Assembly: GCA_949358305.1 (NCBI GenBank)
Contig: OX442314.1
Coordinates: 45,020,581 to 45,084,580 of the forward strand
Direction of reading: 5' to 3'
DNA from: Strigamia acuminata
Lineage: Eukaryota > Arthropoda > Chilopoda > Geophilomorpha > Linotaeniidae
Length of the DNA: 64,000 nt
Shown: positions 1 through 11,458 of the stretch, piece after piece
Position numbering within the stretch: position 1 is the stretch's first letter
How the letters are laid out: each line of letters starts with the position of its first letter
Translations under genes and position numbers: made by a program
Notes under the pieces: generated by a model
Told to the model about the DNA's origin: nothing
Database searches by the model: none
Seen by the model: only the letters and a program-made list of their open reading frames with translations

Positions 1-5
1 GGTGT

Positions 6-3000
6 TCACAAGCGATCCCTAACTCTCCTCCAGCTCTCAGCCCGTGGTAATGTATAATCAAAACTTAAGGCTGATGCCGGGATGTGAGGTGTCGGGAATA
101 ATCGGTTTCCGCTGAGGATAGAACGTAAGTCGTTTTGGTCATTCATGGAGAACAAAACATGTTTATTTTTTGGTTTGTATGTCGTTTCGGTCTGTGTACA
201 CCTCCAGTATGTGAGGAATACAATAAGAGTTCTACTGTCGTTGTGGGTGGCCGATGTCTCTATGGCAATGGTCAGTACAAATGGGCTAGCCGTATGAGTC
301 GAAATTGACTTTGTTGTTCTCGGTACTCTGGGTTGATTCTGTGAGTTCCGTGATGAGTTTTGTTGCTCGCGATTGTCAGTTGATGGTGAAGTTGTTGAGG
401 GCCCAACTGCAAGTGGTGAAATGACACACCAGGGGCTTGTTGGCTGTTGGCTAGCTGATGTAATTGGCCAAGACAGTCCATCTCTGTCGTGTGTCAAACC
501 ATAGTGGATGTTGCTTGTCGAGGGGACAACCGGGCTCCACATGTCGCTCATTGATGGAGGTATGCTTATACTCTCTCGATTAACGGTGGTCCAAACAGCC
601 ATAGCCTGTTTTATATGGCAATCTTGGGCCAAGTCCATATTGGACAAAGTGGCGACGGCGACTTTGGCGTTTTCCATTTCACGAAGAAAAGTCTTGAGTT
701 TGTTGCGATTGGGATTCTGCCGGCTATTTGTATTATTGTCACGTTGCTGGTTAATGTTGATGGGGTTTATCTTCTCACAGACTTGTGGGCGAATATTTCT
801 TGCCTGAACGATGACTGGGTTAATTGGGGTTGATTGACCGCCCCACTTCTTGTTCGATAATTCCACTCGATCTCGTTTATCATCTATTGGGGCTTCAGTC
901 GTTGAAGTTTCGATTGAGGGGGCTGCACAGCCTTTGCTTGGTTTCTGGTGCTTGGCGCGGCCGGACCCCACTAGGGTTGGGTCTCCATTTAAATTCTTTG
1001 TTGGCAGCGTTATTAAAGTCTCGGTCCAGCAGTAGATATGTTTTGATTTTGACTGAATCTCTAACCATGTCTCCGGGGAAAATTCTGGCAGATATTGTGT
1101 CAGCCAATCCACATCTATAGGCTCTAATTTGTAGTTGTGGATTATTTGCAGCAGTTTGTGAGTATCGTCGCCTTGTCCAGCTCTGCTCATGCCGGAACTG
1201 TCTCTTTGAACTGCCTGACTGGCAGCGGTATCCTTGGCTGCGCTGGGCAGTTTGTGAATTTCTTTCCAAACATGGTCCTTAGCTTCGGAGTCCGTGAATG
1301 GAAGATCCGTTTCCAAATTGTGAATTTTCTCAAGTCTGTCGAAAATCCGTGCAATCATGTTTTGATTCCACTTGTACCCATATCCATATGTTTTGCTCTC
1401 GATATTCTTTAGTTTGTCACCGAAATCTTTGCATATTTTAATGACAAATTGCGTGTCATTGTCTGATAATGCTTTTTTCTTGAATTTGAATCTCATTGCT
1501 GCATCGAATAAATTCTCTGTGATCTCCTCAGCAAAGCGTTTAGCGAGGGCACAGGTCTTAATCCGCCCAGTGGCAACATCTTGGGGATATTGTCCAATGA
1601 GATAAGAAGTGTTTTTTCTCATCCTCGGCCAACACACTAGTTTTTTGGCTCGATAATGGGTCTGTGCCCTGTCTGGGTGGCTGGCCAGCGGGAGCTCGTG
1701 TAACAAACAGAGGGTCTGTTTCTTCAGAGTTGACTGCACTGCAATCATTCTAGTGCTGTCTGGCTCACTCCAATTGTCCTTGAAGTTTGGACATAGTTTG
1801 TCTTGCTCATAATCTGTTTTTAATGTTCCTTTCTCCATTTTTGGCCTTTCTTGATTTTCTTCCAAAATTATTGTTGCTTTCTTTATCTCCTCCCTTCCCA
1901 AGATGTCTTCGTCCAACTGGTTCGTTCTCTTGAGCTCTGAGAAGGAGCGGTTAGCAACAAACTCTTTATTGTGGGACCTCATAGTGAGATCGGGCGGTCG
2001 GCGCTTCATTGCAAATGGTTCACAATTGGCTGCTTGACTCTGCGCCAGTCGGTTCTTTTTTTCTCTTGTCTTTTTTCGTCTTTCTTTTCGGTTTTGCGTT
2101 CTGGTGAGCTTAGTAACTTGAGGAGTTTGTAAGGTCCCAACTGGAGGTGGTTGAGCCATTTTTTCTAGCTGTTTTTGTTTCATCGTTGCTCTGGTTTTTA
2201 TCGGGCTGCGTGAAGAGGCCCTAATTTGACAGTCAGCTTTGGGATTATGCAACGTGCTTGATTGGTTAGGCTCATGAACGCAGTGTTTTAGTTTTTTCCT
2301 TTCATTTAGACAGGGGGTGGATTTATATTTGATCATTGGGGATAACAATCGATTCCATTGTCTGTCTTCTCGCTCGGGATGATTTTCGTCACATTTCTGT
2401 TTGGAACGGTGAGGATGATGTGTTTTATCATTTTCAGAAGTGGTTTCTTCTGCTTCCTCCCTCTCCGAAATCGCTTGCTCCGGTTGGGCTGGAGTTACGT
2501 CGGGCGGTTTTTGTTGGTCAGTTTCTTGATGAGGACTTGATTGGTCATCTTGCAAACGCTCTGGTTTGTCATTCGAATTTTTCGGCAACAAATCTTTAAT
2601 TTTTTCCATTGGTTCTAATATTGCTTGCCCTGCCTTATTTGTTTGTCCATGCTCATCACAAATATTCACGATTGGCAGTGGAGTCAGTGTAGAAACCCGT
2701 ACATCGTTTAGCGTTTTGTTTCCGCTTTGGTCGCAGTTTATTCTTCCCGAAAGAGAAAAGACTGTTTTTGTTAAATTCTCTTCTAGCGAGAGCGGGGCCT
2801 TCTCCATTTTTATTGGCGGCCCTGTGTCACTCACTGCTGGTCTTTCAGTTTTTACTGGCTGATGTTGATTCCCCGTGGTTGGTGGGATTTGTAATGACTG
2901 GTCACGAATAGGAAAATTCTTGTTTTGTACAGTCTTGCTGTCTGGTGCTCTTGTTAACAGCTTGGTCAGGTGGCTGGCCTCGCTCGTTACTTCGGTGTGG

Positions 3001-4367
3001 CTTGGACACGAAAGAAGCGTTGCTTTTCTGTCTCGAGCTTTTTTCTTTGGCTTGTGTTTATAATTTTCAAATTCAGACTTGAGGCAACTTAGTAGTGTTT
3101 TAGTTCTACTCGATGTTTCCTTTCTGTTGTCCTTTGTCGTTTGCTTGTCGGCATGCGGCTTGGGATTGGTTACAAACTCCTTTCTCTTTTGTGAGCGAGG
3201 ATGACAGCTCCGGGAAGATCGGTTTGAGGTGCTTGTGGGGTCGGGTCGGCGTTGGTCGCCGTCCCTGCCTGTTCGATTTCCCCTCGTGGACGACCGACTT
3301 GGGTGGTCGTCGTCCGACGAGTCGGAGGGGTCGGAGGGGTCGCCATGGGGGCGATTCTCCGCTCCTCTAGGTGGAACTTCATCGCCATCTTGTGGCTTTT
3401 TCTGGCTTCCGGATGGCGGCGGCTCCCTTCCGTCGCTGCTCCCACAAAAAGAATGCCATTTAGTTTCTTCATTCTCTGGGCCTTCGCGGTCCTTATTTGT
3501 ATTCTTCCAATCGAGTGAAGCATTAGTGGTCGCTCCAGTTTCGGATCTCTTCGAGGGGTGACGGTCTCTTGATTTCGGTTCCAGTCGGTCTTCCTCTTGG
3601 GATCTTCCTAATTTTGCCGCTTTCGTTGGCTTTGTTCTGCGCTCTCTTGTTTCGATGTCAGAGCCACAGGGGGGCTTTTGGTTCATTTTTTGGTCTTTCT
3701 CTCTTTTATTTCTCTTCGAAATGTCTTGTTCGTATTTTCTTTGGAATTTCTCTGTTTCTTTTTTCCAATTCTCGGCTTCCCATCTTTTCTGTTCATCAAT
3801 TATAGCTTGTTTTTTAGCTTCATATTCTTCTCTCCATCTTTCTCGCTCCCATTCTTCCTGCTCTCTCAGGAATTGTTCTTTTTCCTTTCTAGCCTTTTCA
3901 GCTTTCATTCTTTCATGGTATTGTTCTTCCCACTTTTGGTGCTGAATTATGGCTTCTTCTCGTAATTTTTGCAGCTTTTCCATTTTATGTTGCGCCAGGA
4001 GTTCTCGGAATTGGTCCTTGTAGTCTTGGGCTTTTTTATGCTTTCCTTCTACGGTGACGTTCCATTCTTGCTTTATCTCGGCTTCCTGGTCTCCTCTCAT
4101 TTTTTGTATTATTCTTTCCGTTCGCTCGGCTGTCCTTTTGTCGCGTTGTTGTTTTTCTTCTTCTTCCCTCCAAAGTTGTCTTCTTTCTGCGCTCAATTTT
4201 CATTGCCGATTTATTGTTTCCAATCTCGCTTCTTCTCGAGCCTTTTCGCGGGCTTTGTAAAGGGCTTTTTGGGGGTCGGGTACAAAACCGCCTATTTCAC
4301 TTGGCGTTTCTTGTTGCATGGGCGTCTCCGCTGCTGGTGTTGCGACTGGCGTTGCGGCTTGGGCCAT
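6..4367 (-). CDS. Long gag-like/chimeric ORF of E1 with degenerate integrase segment and one in-frame TGA
   Basis: The first ATG in the frame is at 4365-4367; the frame is already open upstream to the primer site but only non-ATG starts occur there. A single TGA (4200-4202) interrupts it, then it stays open for almost 1,400 codons to the window edge. The N-terminal part is a highly charged Glu/Lys/Arg coiled coil (about 3650-4196). A charged, Ser/Thr-rich linker follows. Around 1330-1725 the protein resembles a retroelement integrase: HELPLASHP matches E2 integrase HGHPLASHA, and SDNDTQF matches SDNGPQF. The two zinc-binding cysteines and the catalytic glutamate are absent, so it should be catalytically dead. 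At about 455-620 the segment QAMAVWTTVNRE resembles [12 protein letters not shown] of E2's third ORF. RT and RNase H are not visible. It may be a non-autonomous derivative or a fused gag/ORF3 protein. Function unknown. Confidence 0.6.
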
Positions 4368-4632
4368 ACAGATAGCATCAGTGAGTAGAGTAATCGATTC
4401 CCAGACCGACGTCCCTACTGGAATGTCTATCGCTGCTTTCAGTCGGGTCGCTTGTTGTGTTAGCCGTATCAGGTGGGCTATCTCGGGAGAGACTGAAGCA
4501 GGTCGCACCGTAACCTGGGGGGTTATCGGGGTCCCGCTCCTGCCTCGCCGCGGAGTTTGTTCTAGCCGTATTAAATGGGCCACTTCAGGGGAAACCGAGG
4601 CAGGCCTCGCCGTAACTTGGGAAGTTATCGGG

Positions 4633-4650
4633 ATCCCGGACAGGCCCCCA
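4633..4650 (-). other. Primer-binding site of E1 (tRNA-Pro type)
   Basis: On the minus strand the sequence TGGGGGCCTGTCCGGGAT lies two bases inside the LTR end. It differs at two positions from the well-known proline-tRNA primer site TGGGGGCTCGTCCGGGAT. The identical sequence is in E2 and a one-base variant is in E3. Confidence 0.75.
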
Positions 4651-4652
4651 CG

Positions 4653-5472
4653 TGTCGCGTCCTACCTGGTGATAGGTTTAAATAGCGCTGACGTGTAATA
4701 CTTTACCTGTGATCAATTATGCAAATACCCAAATGAATACCAAATGTATTTAAATGAACAAGTAATTTATTCAGTAGGCTTGAAGGCCTTAAAATACACT
4801 TAGTAATAATTCTAGAGTCGACGTGGTCAGCGTCGAACAAAGGATTTCTCAAGATGGCGTCGTCGGTTCCGCGTGGTCGACGGAACAAAGGCGGCGTCTC
4901 GAGTTGTCGTAAATTCGTCACGGATTCGTCGTCACGGACGCGGTGGAATGCTCTTTCGAGTCTTCTATCCGTGCCTGTTGTCTAGGGTTTGGTTTAGCGT
5001 CGCAGAGGCCTCGTCTAGGAACTTTGGGGTTCCCTACAAAGCACTCGGACACTTACTTCGGCGAATAATCGTCTGGGCGATTATTCTGGGCGATTTCACA
5101 AGGGCTATTCTCGTGCTTTCGCAGGAATAGCTCGCAAGTGACTTCGTGAGAGTTACAGTTTGCACTTTACTCAGCGATCCTCGATCAATCCTAACTTGTA
5201 GTTGAAGTTGGCCTGACGGTGAGGTAGTTGCTGTGTTCTTGGTGTCGTTTGTGTAAGTTCTGTCTTTTGGCGGGAATTTCTCCCTTTTATGGGTCAGTGT
5301 GAGGGGCCAGGCACAGCCAATGGGGGCTTGCCACGGCCACCTCACTCCCCTCGGGGCACACACCTGCTCAGGGAGAGGCGGAGCCAACACGAGGGGAACG
5401 ACCCGTCTATTGCAGTGAGTCAAAGGGCAAATATCCGCTTGGGGGGAATATTTATCCACTTTGCTCACCACA
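4653..5472 (-). repeat. 5' LTR of E1 (820 bp)
   Basis: On the minus strand it starts TGTGGTGAGC and ends ...GCGACA, with the primer site two bases further in. Both ends match the style of the E2 and E3 LTRs. The right boundary coincides exactly with the point where DEG/ENaC coding similarity stops. Confidence 0.75.
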
Positions 5473-6941
5473 AGTGTAACTGTAATACTCTTCAATTTCT
5501 TCAATCACATTGTCGTCAAAGTATATGGATAAGCTCGATTCGTTGGATTGCTCAGTCATTTTCAAGTGATCAGTGTACAAAACCTCATCACATATTTTAG
5601 GACAATTACACTGTGTCCAATTAAAAGAAATAGCCAAATTATTCATTTGGTTGTAAGCTTCAAACGAATCCTTTTCATTCGTGCACAATGGGATTTTTGA
5701 AAGAGATGTCAATGGAAATCTGTTGAATTTAATCGATGTACTAGTATTACATGTCAACGTGAGCGTTTCGGCTTTTCTCACCTGCATTTGCTCAATTTTT
5801 TCAGACTCTTTTCGAAGCAGTTTTTCTCGCACTCGTTCACAGTTTGAGTTGTGTCGCATGGGTCTTCGGTATGGTTCAATATTTTGAACTAGAACGAGAT
5901 TATTGCATGATTTTCCCACATTGTTCCTAGTTGCTAAGCAGGAGTAAGCAAATAGTTTTTGGATTTAAACTGAATAAGCATGATATGTTGGGATATTTTG
6001 GATATTGATGATAATAATTTGGATTAAAAAATACTTGCGAAACTAACTCTTAAAGCAGATAAGCCGTAGGTGACTTTTTTGTTCAGTCTCTGATATTTGC
6101 ATTCACTCGCTGCTTTGTAGGTCAGAATATCTTCAGTGTTGTGCAACATGTACTGTTATGAAAGATTGTATGTCAGACTACGTGTAAATGGATTTAATTA
6201 ATTATTTTTACCATTCCGATGCTACTTTGGCTACAAAGTGGCAAATCTTTGAAGAATGTGAACATTAATACAAAGTCATCTTTTTGAAAGCGAACAAGAT
6301 TTTCTAAAAAGTATAATTGCACACAATTAGAGTAAAAAGGAAACAAAATAATTTGAACTTACTCAAGGAATATGTGTTACATCTGCCAAGCACAGTTTTG
6401 GTGTCAGTCTGGATGTCCAAATTGTTTTCTTCTTTTTCTGTTTTTGAAGTTTTGGAACTCTAAAGCAGAAAAAAAAAATTTTTTCTTTAATTTTTTAATT
6501 TTTTTTTTCGCTGTAATTTTTTTACAGAAACTTCAACGACTTTGTTCAATGTTCCATTGATGGACATGAGATCCCATAAGGTGGAAACATCAAGACGATC
6601 CAGCAAAGCAGTAGGATGCACTTCACAAAAATGATTCCATTTTTTTTCTTTTGCTTTTTGGGTTCTCAAGTCGACCAGAGGAATAAAACTGTTGCGTGCA
6701 GGACACAATGTTATTGATGGAAATTTGACAGAAAAATTTCGTATTAAGCTGATCTTCATATCGATGGGTCGGAATAAAAAGAAGCTGAATCGGTCGTAAG
6801 TTTGGTAGGAACAAATGAAAGCGCTCAAAGAGATGAGTAGAATCCATAGGAAATTGTATGCGAAACCTTTACCGGAGTTTAAGTTTGGTATTTTACTGCT
6901 TAAACTTCTCACTTGGTTATGTTTGTGCTTAGAAATGACCC
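5473..6941 (-). CDS. DEG/ENaC-family (amiloride-sensitive type) sodium channel, 5' part, interrupted by E1
   Basis: Four exons join in frame with GT-AG sites: 6941-6526, 6459-6363, 6152-6035 and 5933-5473. The first carries the DEG/ENaC N-terminal signature: SSKIPNL, a TM1 helix (FAYNFLWILLISLSAFIC), then FPSITLCPARNSF. The second ends VLGRCNTYSL, like the family G-x-C-YTFN motif. The third reads YMLHNTEDILTY, like the HxPxE segment. The fourth has the cysteine-rich CNCPKICDEVLY motif and SIYFDDNVIEEIEEYYSYT, just before where TM2 and the GxS selectivity filter should begin. There the E1 LTR starts, so TM2 and the C-terminus are missing. Any further N-terminal exon is upstream; an open stretch ending near 7010 is a weak candidate. 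Expected role: plasma-membrane trimeric cation channel in sensory or epithelial cells. Subfamily (pickpocket, ASIC-like) cannot be settled. Confidence 0.8.
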
Positions 6942-7664
6942 CTGCAGAAATAAAATAACAATTCATTACATTTGATTATTTTTTTTTTAAATTAATATTT
7001 ACTGTTTTTCAATCTGAGATTGGTGTGATGTGTGTGGAGATATTGTGGCGGCTTTATGGTATTGAAGTAAAATATCAGAGTAAAGGTAGTTGCTTGGGAA
7101 GTTGAGAAGGTTGTGAGAAATTCAATTCGAAATTGCAAAAAATAGGTTTCAAATTGAATTTCTTACACGTTTTTCAATTTGCTTTGAATTAGTTTTTCTT
7201 ATTTTTATTTTTTGCAAAGACCAAACTGTTATTGACTCAACTGAAATTGCTTGATTAAAAATTGATGAGACTTCCAGAGTCAAAAGGAAAAATTGACAGA
7301 ATACAAGCTACGGTAACGAAATTAATTTTAATGATTAAATTATTTAGTGGTCAATGCAGCAGAAACTAGCTGTTGGTGGTGTATTACTTCATCAAAATAA
7401 AGAGAACTGGTGCAAATAATTTATTTTTCAATTACATGCTGTGAAATAATCAAGCAGTTGAACTTTGTTAGAAAAATGAAAATAATCCAATCAGTCAAAT
7501 TTAAATTCAATAAATGCAATTAAATAATTATTTTAACGTATCAAACACATGGAAATTCAAAATACGTACAATTCTAGCTTGCTTGCGAAAGAAATGTACA
7601 AAACAAAATCAAATTTAAAGCTGTTAAAATAACACACGAACAAAAATTCAATTGATTAGTCACT
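6942..7664. other. Non-coding stretch between the channel and BTB genes
   Basis: AT-rich, with no supportable gene. It holds the intron or 5' region of the channel gene and the 3' UTR of the BTB gene. A short open segment near 7010-7090 (minus) ending at a possible GTAAAT donor could be an upstream channel exon, but it has no recognised similarity. Confidence 0.5.
7420..7425 (-). promoter_or_regulatory. Candidate polyadenylation signal of the BTB gene
   Basis: AATAAA on the minus strand about 240 bp downstream of the BTB stop codon. Position and sequence fit, but AT-rich DNA gives many such hexamers. Confidence 0.35.
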
Positions 7665-8504
7665 TCATTTCATCCTGCAGTGCTCGCAACCTCTGTGCTG
7701 AAGAACACTGCGCTGAAAATGATAAACACTTATTACTAAACGATCTACAGCTTCAGCATTTAAAGCATGTTCAGCAGAGATTTTCTCATTATCATCGTGT
7801 TGTTCCTTGATAAATACTTGCAAAGCTGCGCACGATAAATATTGTAATTCGATTCTCTTCAATAATCGACCAGCCGCTTCTTCCAGATCAACGTCTTTAG
7901 ATTTCCAAAATAAAACGCATCGAGCGAGTGTTTCGCAATGCTTTTTGTGATCAACGACCTCAACTAATTTCTCCATCTGATTTTCACTCAAACATCGGAT
8001 GGTTCCGTCTTCCGATATAATCTTGATATTGTCAGTCGCAAACTTCTCAATAATTCCGTTTGTCTCCAAGAGGTTGCAGTTCGCACCGAATGCCCACAAT
8101 TCCGCGAAAATATCCAATTTTAAGTGATTGGCGGTCAACTGCTGCCAGCAATTTTTCAGTAATTTGGTGAGTTGCATTAAGTGGCAGGCATCGACCAATT
8201 CTCGTGCTAACGTGTAATCGGTCTTTAAATCCGGCGGATCTGCAGTGTAGAGGTATTTGACTATGATGTCCATGGCTTGTTGCGAGCACCAATCGAACGT
8301 GACGCGGCCAGAGTTTGCCTCCTTCATTTCGACGAAAAACATTTTCTTGAAATAAGCGCACGAAGCAATCAAAAGCAGCTTGTGCGCGTAAACGTTGCCT
8401 CCGTTGCATACCAATATGACATCGGTGTCGTATTCTTGTTGGCGTAATTCCTCCATGTTGCGAGCTGATTGAGCCAGCTCGAAAAGTCGATCTTCATCGG
8501 CCAT
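7665..8504 (-). CDS. BTB-BACK domain protein (279 aa, kelch-like type without kelch repeats)
   Basis: A single uninterrupted exon starting MADEDRLFELAQ. The BTB/POZ fold is recognisable in the first ~120 residues: DTDVILVCNGGNVYAHKLLL followed by ASCAYFKKMF. A BACK-like helical region follows (residues ~130-240: LDIFAELWAFGANCNLLE, then MEKLVEVVDH). The protein stops without kelch repeats, so it is shorter than kelch-like Cul3 adaptors, and resembles short BTB-BACK proteins. BTB-BACK proteins commonly dimerise and bind Cullin-3; a substrate-recruiting role is inference only. A probable 56-nt intron in the 5' UTR lies at 8513-8568 (GTAAAC donor, TCCAG acceptor), nine bases before the ATG. It looks intact and is unrelated to its neighbours. 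Confidence 0.85.
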   Translation of the reverse strand: MADEDRLFELAQSARNMEELRQQEYDTDVILVCNGGNVYAHKLLLIASCAYFKKMFFVEMKEANSGRVTFDWCSQQAMDIIVKYLYTADPPDLKTDYTLARELVDACHLMQLTKLLKNCWQQLTANHLKLDIFAELWAFGANCNLLETNGIIEKFATDNIKIISEDGTIRCLSENQMEKLVEVVDHKKHCETLARCVLFWKSKDVDLEEAAGRLLKRIELQYLSCAALQVFIKEQHDDNEKISAEHALNAEAVDRLVISVYHFQRSVLQHRGCEHCRMK

Positions 8505-8568
8505 GTTGGTTGCTGGATTTGAAATTGAGATTAAATGTGTGTAACTTTAGGAATTAATTTTTGTTTAC

Positions 8569-8985
8569 CTTTGTTCTAATCAGAGCTGTGATGTTTAGTT
8601 CGTGGCTCTGTTTGATCAGTTGAACCGCTTATCAATAAAAATGTAAGTTTTCACTCGATGAAACCACGGCCTGGACTGAATAAAGGTTATGATAGTTGCC
8701 AAACCGTCATGGATGCGGAGTTGCTCAAAATAACCACTAGGATACCTTATTCTAAAAATTAAAATCGATTTCCAAGGACAATTTATTTCCTTAGACATTT
8801 ACGAAGGCTGTTATATTTTTAAACCAAAATTTTGCAAACTGGCATCCACACGAATACTTTATAAAAATTAATCATGGATGGGAACAGAGCACACAGACCT
8901 GTTCGAGAACGAGAACTATGATCGCCCACGTTGGCGTTGTTTGATTGGCTGACAGTGGATGTGATTTTGATAAACTTGGGAAGAT
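8569..8985. other. Upstream region of the BTB gene
   Basis: Contains the probable 5' UTR exon of the BTB gene (next to 8569) and upstream sequence up to the repeat at 8986. No coding region or RNA gene can be supported. Confidence 0.4.
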
Positions 8986-10532
8986 TGTGACGATTCTACT
9001 TTTGGCTGAATAATTAGCCATTACAAGAGATAAATCGGTTTAGACAAGACATTTCTACAACTAGAAATAACCTAACCGAGATAAGCTACGGAAGTCTGTA
9101 CAACGTGAATATGTGATCAAATATAACAACTTACGATTTTGTGTGATATAATTACATGTTTATTAACATTACAACTGGAGTTGGGGTTCTGGATAAGTGT
9201 AACGGCGGCTACACTGGTTGAGGTTCCGGGCGATGCTGTTCGAGTGGTGCGGCTGACTTTGCGGCATCGTCACAGTTAGCGCTACGGAGACGTATTCGGT
9301 CCCGCAGCTCGGATATCTATTAATACGAAGAGTCCTTCGTATTCGGTCGGGAATATTCATTAGAATATTCCATATTCAATTCAACAAAACAATATTAGTG
9401 TAATATAACAAATGAATTGTTATATTGTTATTCTTTGGGCGGGGACAGTCACGACAGTCGAGGGGACCATCGCGGGATTTGTTGAGGCTCCATCCGCCAG
9501 CATGCCTTACGACGACAAGATCTCGTGATCAGGCGCCGGGTATTTGTTTTCTGCGACGAGTCGCTTTCAGTGGTACCAACCACTGGGTAAACAGTTCCTG
9601 GGGGACTACCAGATCGGCATTACCAATACCCGAGTGTTTGTTTAGCGCAAGGTATGAATGCATTTGCTCACGGGCCACCAACCCGGTGCGTCGCCTGTGA
9701 ATAAGGCTTTTACCGACCTCGGACAAGTCTTGCCCACTTAACGGAAGGGCCAATGCACTGCATCGGAACCCTGGGAAAATAGTTTGCCCATATTTGTTTG
9801 ACGGGTTCGACTTCCCGTATATGTGCTCTGGCAGAGCATCTGACCTATGATCGGAGAATCTCGCAAATAGATGCGACTATCACCGATCATATATTTTGAT
9901 ATTTGTTTAACGGTGTTAATCAATCCCGTGCATGAGCGACATATTAAGTCACCGTACGAAATCCTACTGTCCCTTAGAACAGCCGGCTAACGCTACGGGA
10001 CCATTTGGTTACCGGAGTTAGTCTTCCCGAAATGACGCTACAACGAAGAATAGCACAATAGTATTGAATACATATTGACTGAGACAACGAGGGGGCCCGA
10101 TGTGTCGATAAGAAAGAGAGAAATCAAACGATAACCAACAATACATACAAACATACAGAAAACAAGCCGAAGGTCTGGTGGAAAACCAGAGCTTATATAG
10201 TTCGAGAGAACAATCAGATTAGCGACAGCCAATCAGACGTCAGAATCCATGGATTCGTGGATCACAAGTCCGGACCTAATATTGAACTGGGTCCAGAAGA
10301 GTCCAATTGGTTCTCTTCAAAAAGTAAGTACAACAGGATATTGATTCGACAGAATCAATATCTCAAGTAAATAATACTTAATCAGGTTTAATAAAATACT
10401 GTATATTTTATTCGCCATATTATATTAACTATTTAATATATCTCGCAACTTTATCGAGTTTAAACTGCGCGCGTTAGATAAACAGCGCCACCTAGTGTGA
10501 ACATTGGATAATACGGTTTTATAACCGTCACA
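8986..10532 (+). repeat. Solo-LTR-like repeat, copy A (1547 bp, TGTGACG...CGTCACA)
   Basis: The ends are a short inverted repeat TGTGACG/CGTCACA in the TG...CA style of LTRs. A second copy with matching ends lies at 62429-63868. Shared segments include the first ~65 bp, a GATGTGTCGATAAGAAAG-type stretch, a TATA-like CTTATATAGTTC about 340 bp from the end, and the terminal GGTTTTATAACCGTCACA. No open reading frame of note is present. Flanks do not show a clear target duplication: AGAT occurs immediately left and again four bases right of the end. The orientation given is from the TATA-like site and is tentative. Confidence 0.65.
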
Positions 10533-11458
10533 GTGTAGATGGTCAAGAAGCAGACATGCTTGGGTGGATGTTGTAACGCTCCAGCAAGTTGCCGAGAAGA
10601 AACCACAACAATTAGTGATTTCGGACAACACTTCCTGTTGTCAAGTGGTAATCGTTTTTAATCTGCTCAAATGGTTTATCTTAAACGTTGCAAATTGCTC
10701 GTTTTACAAGCATTAAATTAATCTTTTAAACTTTATTTCAAAGCTGATAAAAATAATCTTGCTTCACTGCAATGCTTCGAAATAATTGCTCGTTCTAAAA
10801 CTAAAAATTTCAATTTCGTTTCACGAATAAACAAACGTGAAAATAAATGACATTTGATTCATGAAGTAAAAGTTGTTTAAAAAGTCAATTTTTTTAGGCT
10901 TGTTTTTATCTTTTTTTAATTAAATTAAAGCATTTGCAATGTGCATTCAATTTGTAGTGTAACAGTGTTTGTGCCTTTGTTGTATTGTGTTTAGTTCAAA
11001 TATTGTCACTAGTCGGCGCTATGACGCACTTTTAGTTTCTATGGCAACCACCGTTTGATCTTACTTATTGTGTTTTGTTATATCGCACTTTTTCGTTCTT
11101 CCTCGATTAAATCACAGGTCTGTGATTAAATGCATGTTTATTACGTTTGAAAGGTTCCAAAGTGTAAGCAGATTGAGGTAAAGATAGGAAATTAGATAAA
11201 TCACATTTTTTGGGGTATTATGGGATATTTTTCGGGTTTATTAAGTCCGACGCAATCGTGCATCGAACGTTAGGCCTAACTGAATTCGAACCATTGGCGG
11301 CGGTGCCCCGACCTTCCCATACGGCGTTTTGGCGTTTTTTCTGTTCCAATATTATTTAGAGTGTGTCTAATTAAGTTAATCGTTTTCGAACTCAATTATT
11401 ATTTTTTTTTTACATTTCAGACTATACGTTCATTTCAGTGGTTGAAGTAAAAAAAAAA
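10533..11458. other. Upstream region of the zinc-finger gene
   Basis: No coding region seen. A polypyrimidine tract and TTTCAG at 11402-11420 look like a splice acceptor just before the zinc-finger exon, so an upstream non-coding or short coding exon may lie in this stretch. Confidence 0.4.

Larger units (their letters stand above)
1..5472 (-). mobile_element. Partial Ty3/Gypsy-type LTR retroelement E1 (5' LTR, primer site, gag-like ORF)
   Basis: Read on the minus strand this is the 5' end of an LTR element that runs off the left edge: LTR at 4653-5472, proline-tRNA-type primer site at 4633-4650, then a very long ORF down to position 6. The LTR starts TGTGGTGAGC and ends ...GCGACA, like E2 and E3 here, and the primer site is shared with both, so the three are one lineage. 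The element begins directly after the codons for YYSYT of a DEG/ENaC exon, so it appears to have inserted into that exon. The other LTR and the target duplication lie outside the window and cannot be checked. Confidence 0.8.
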
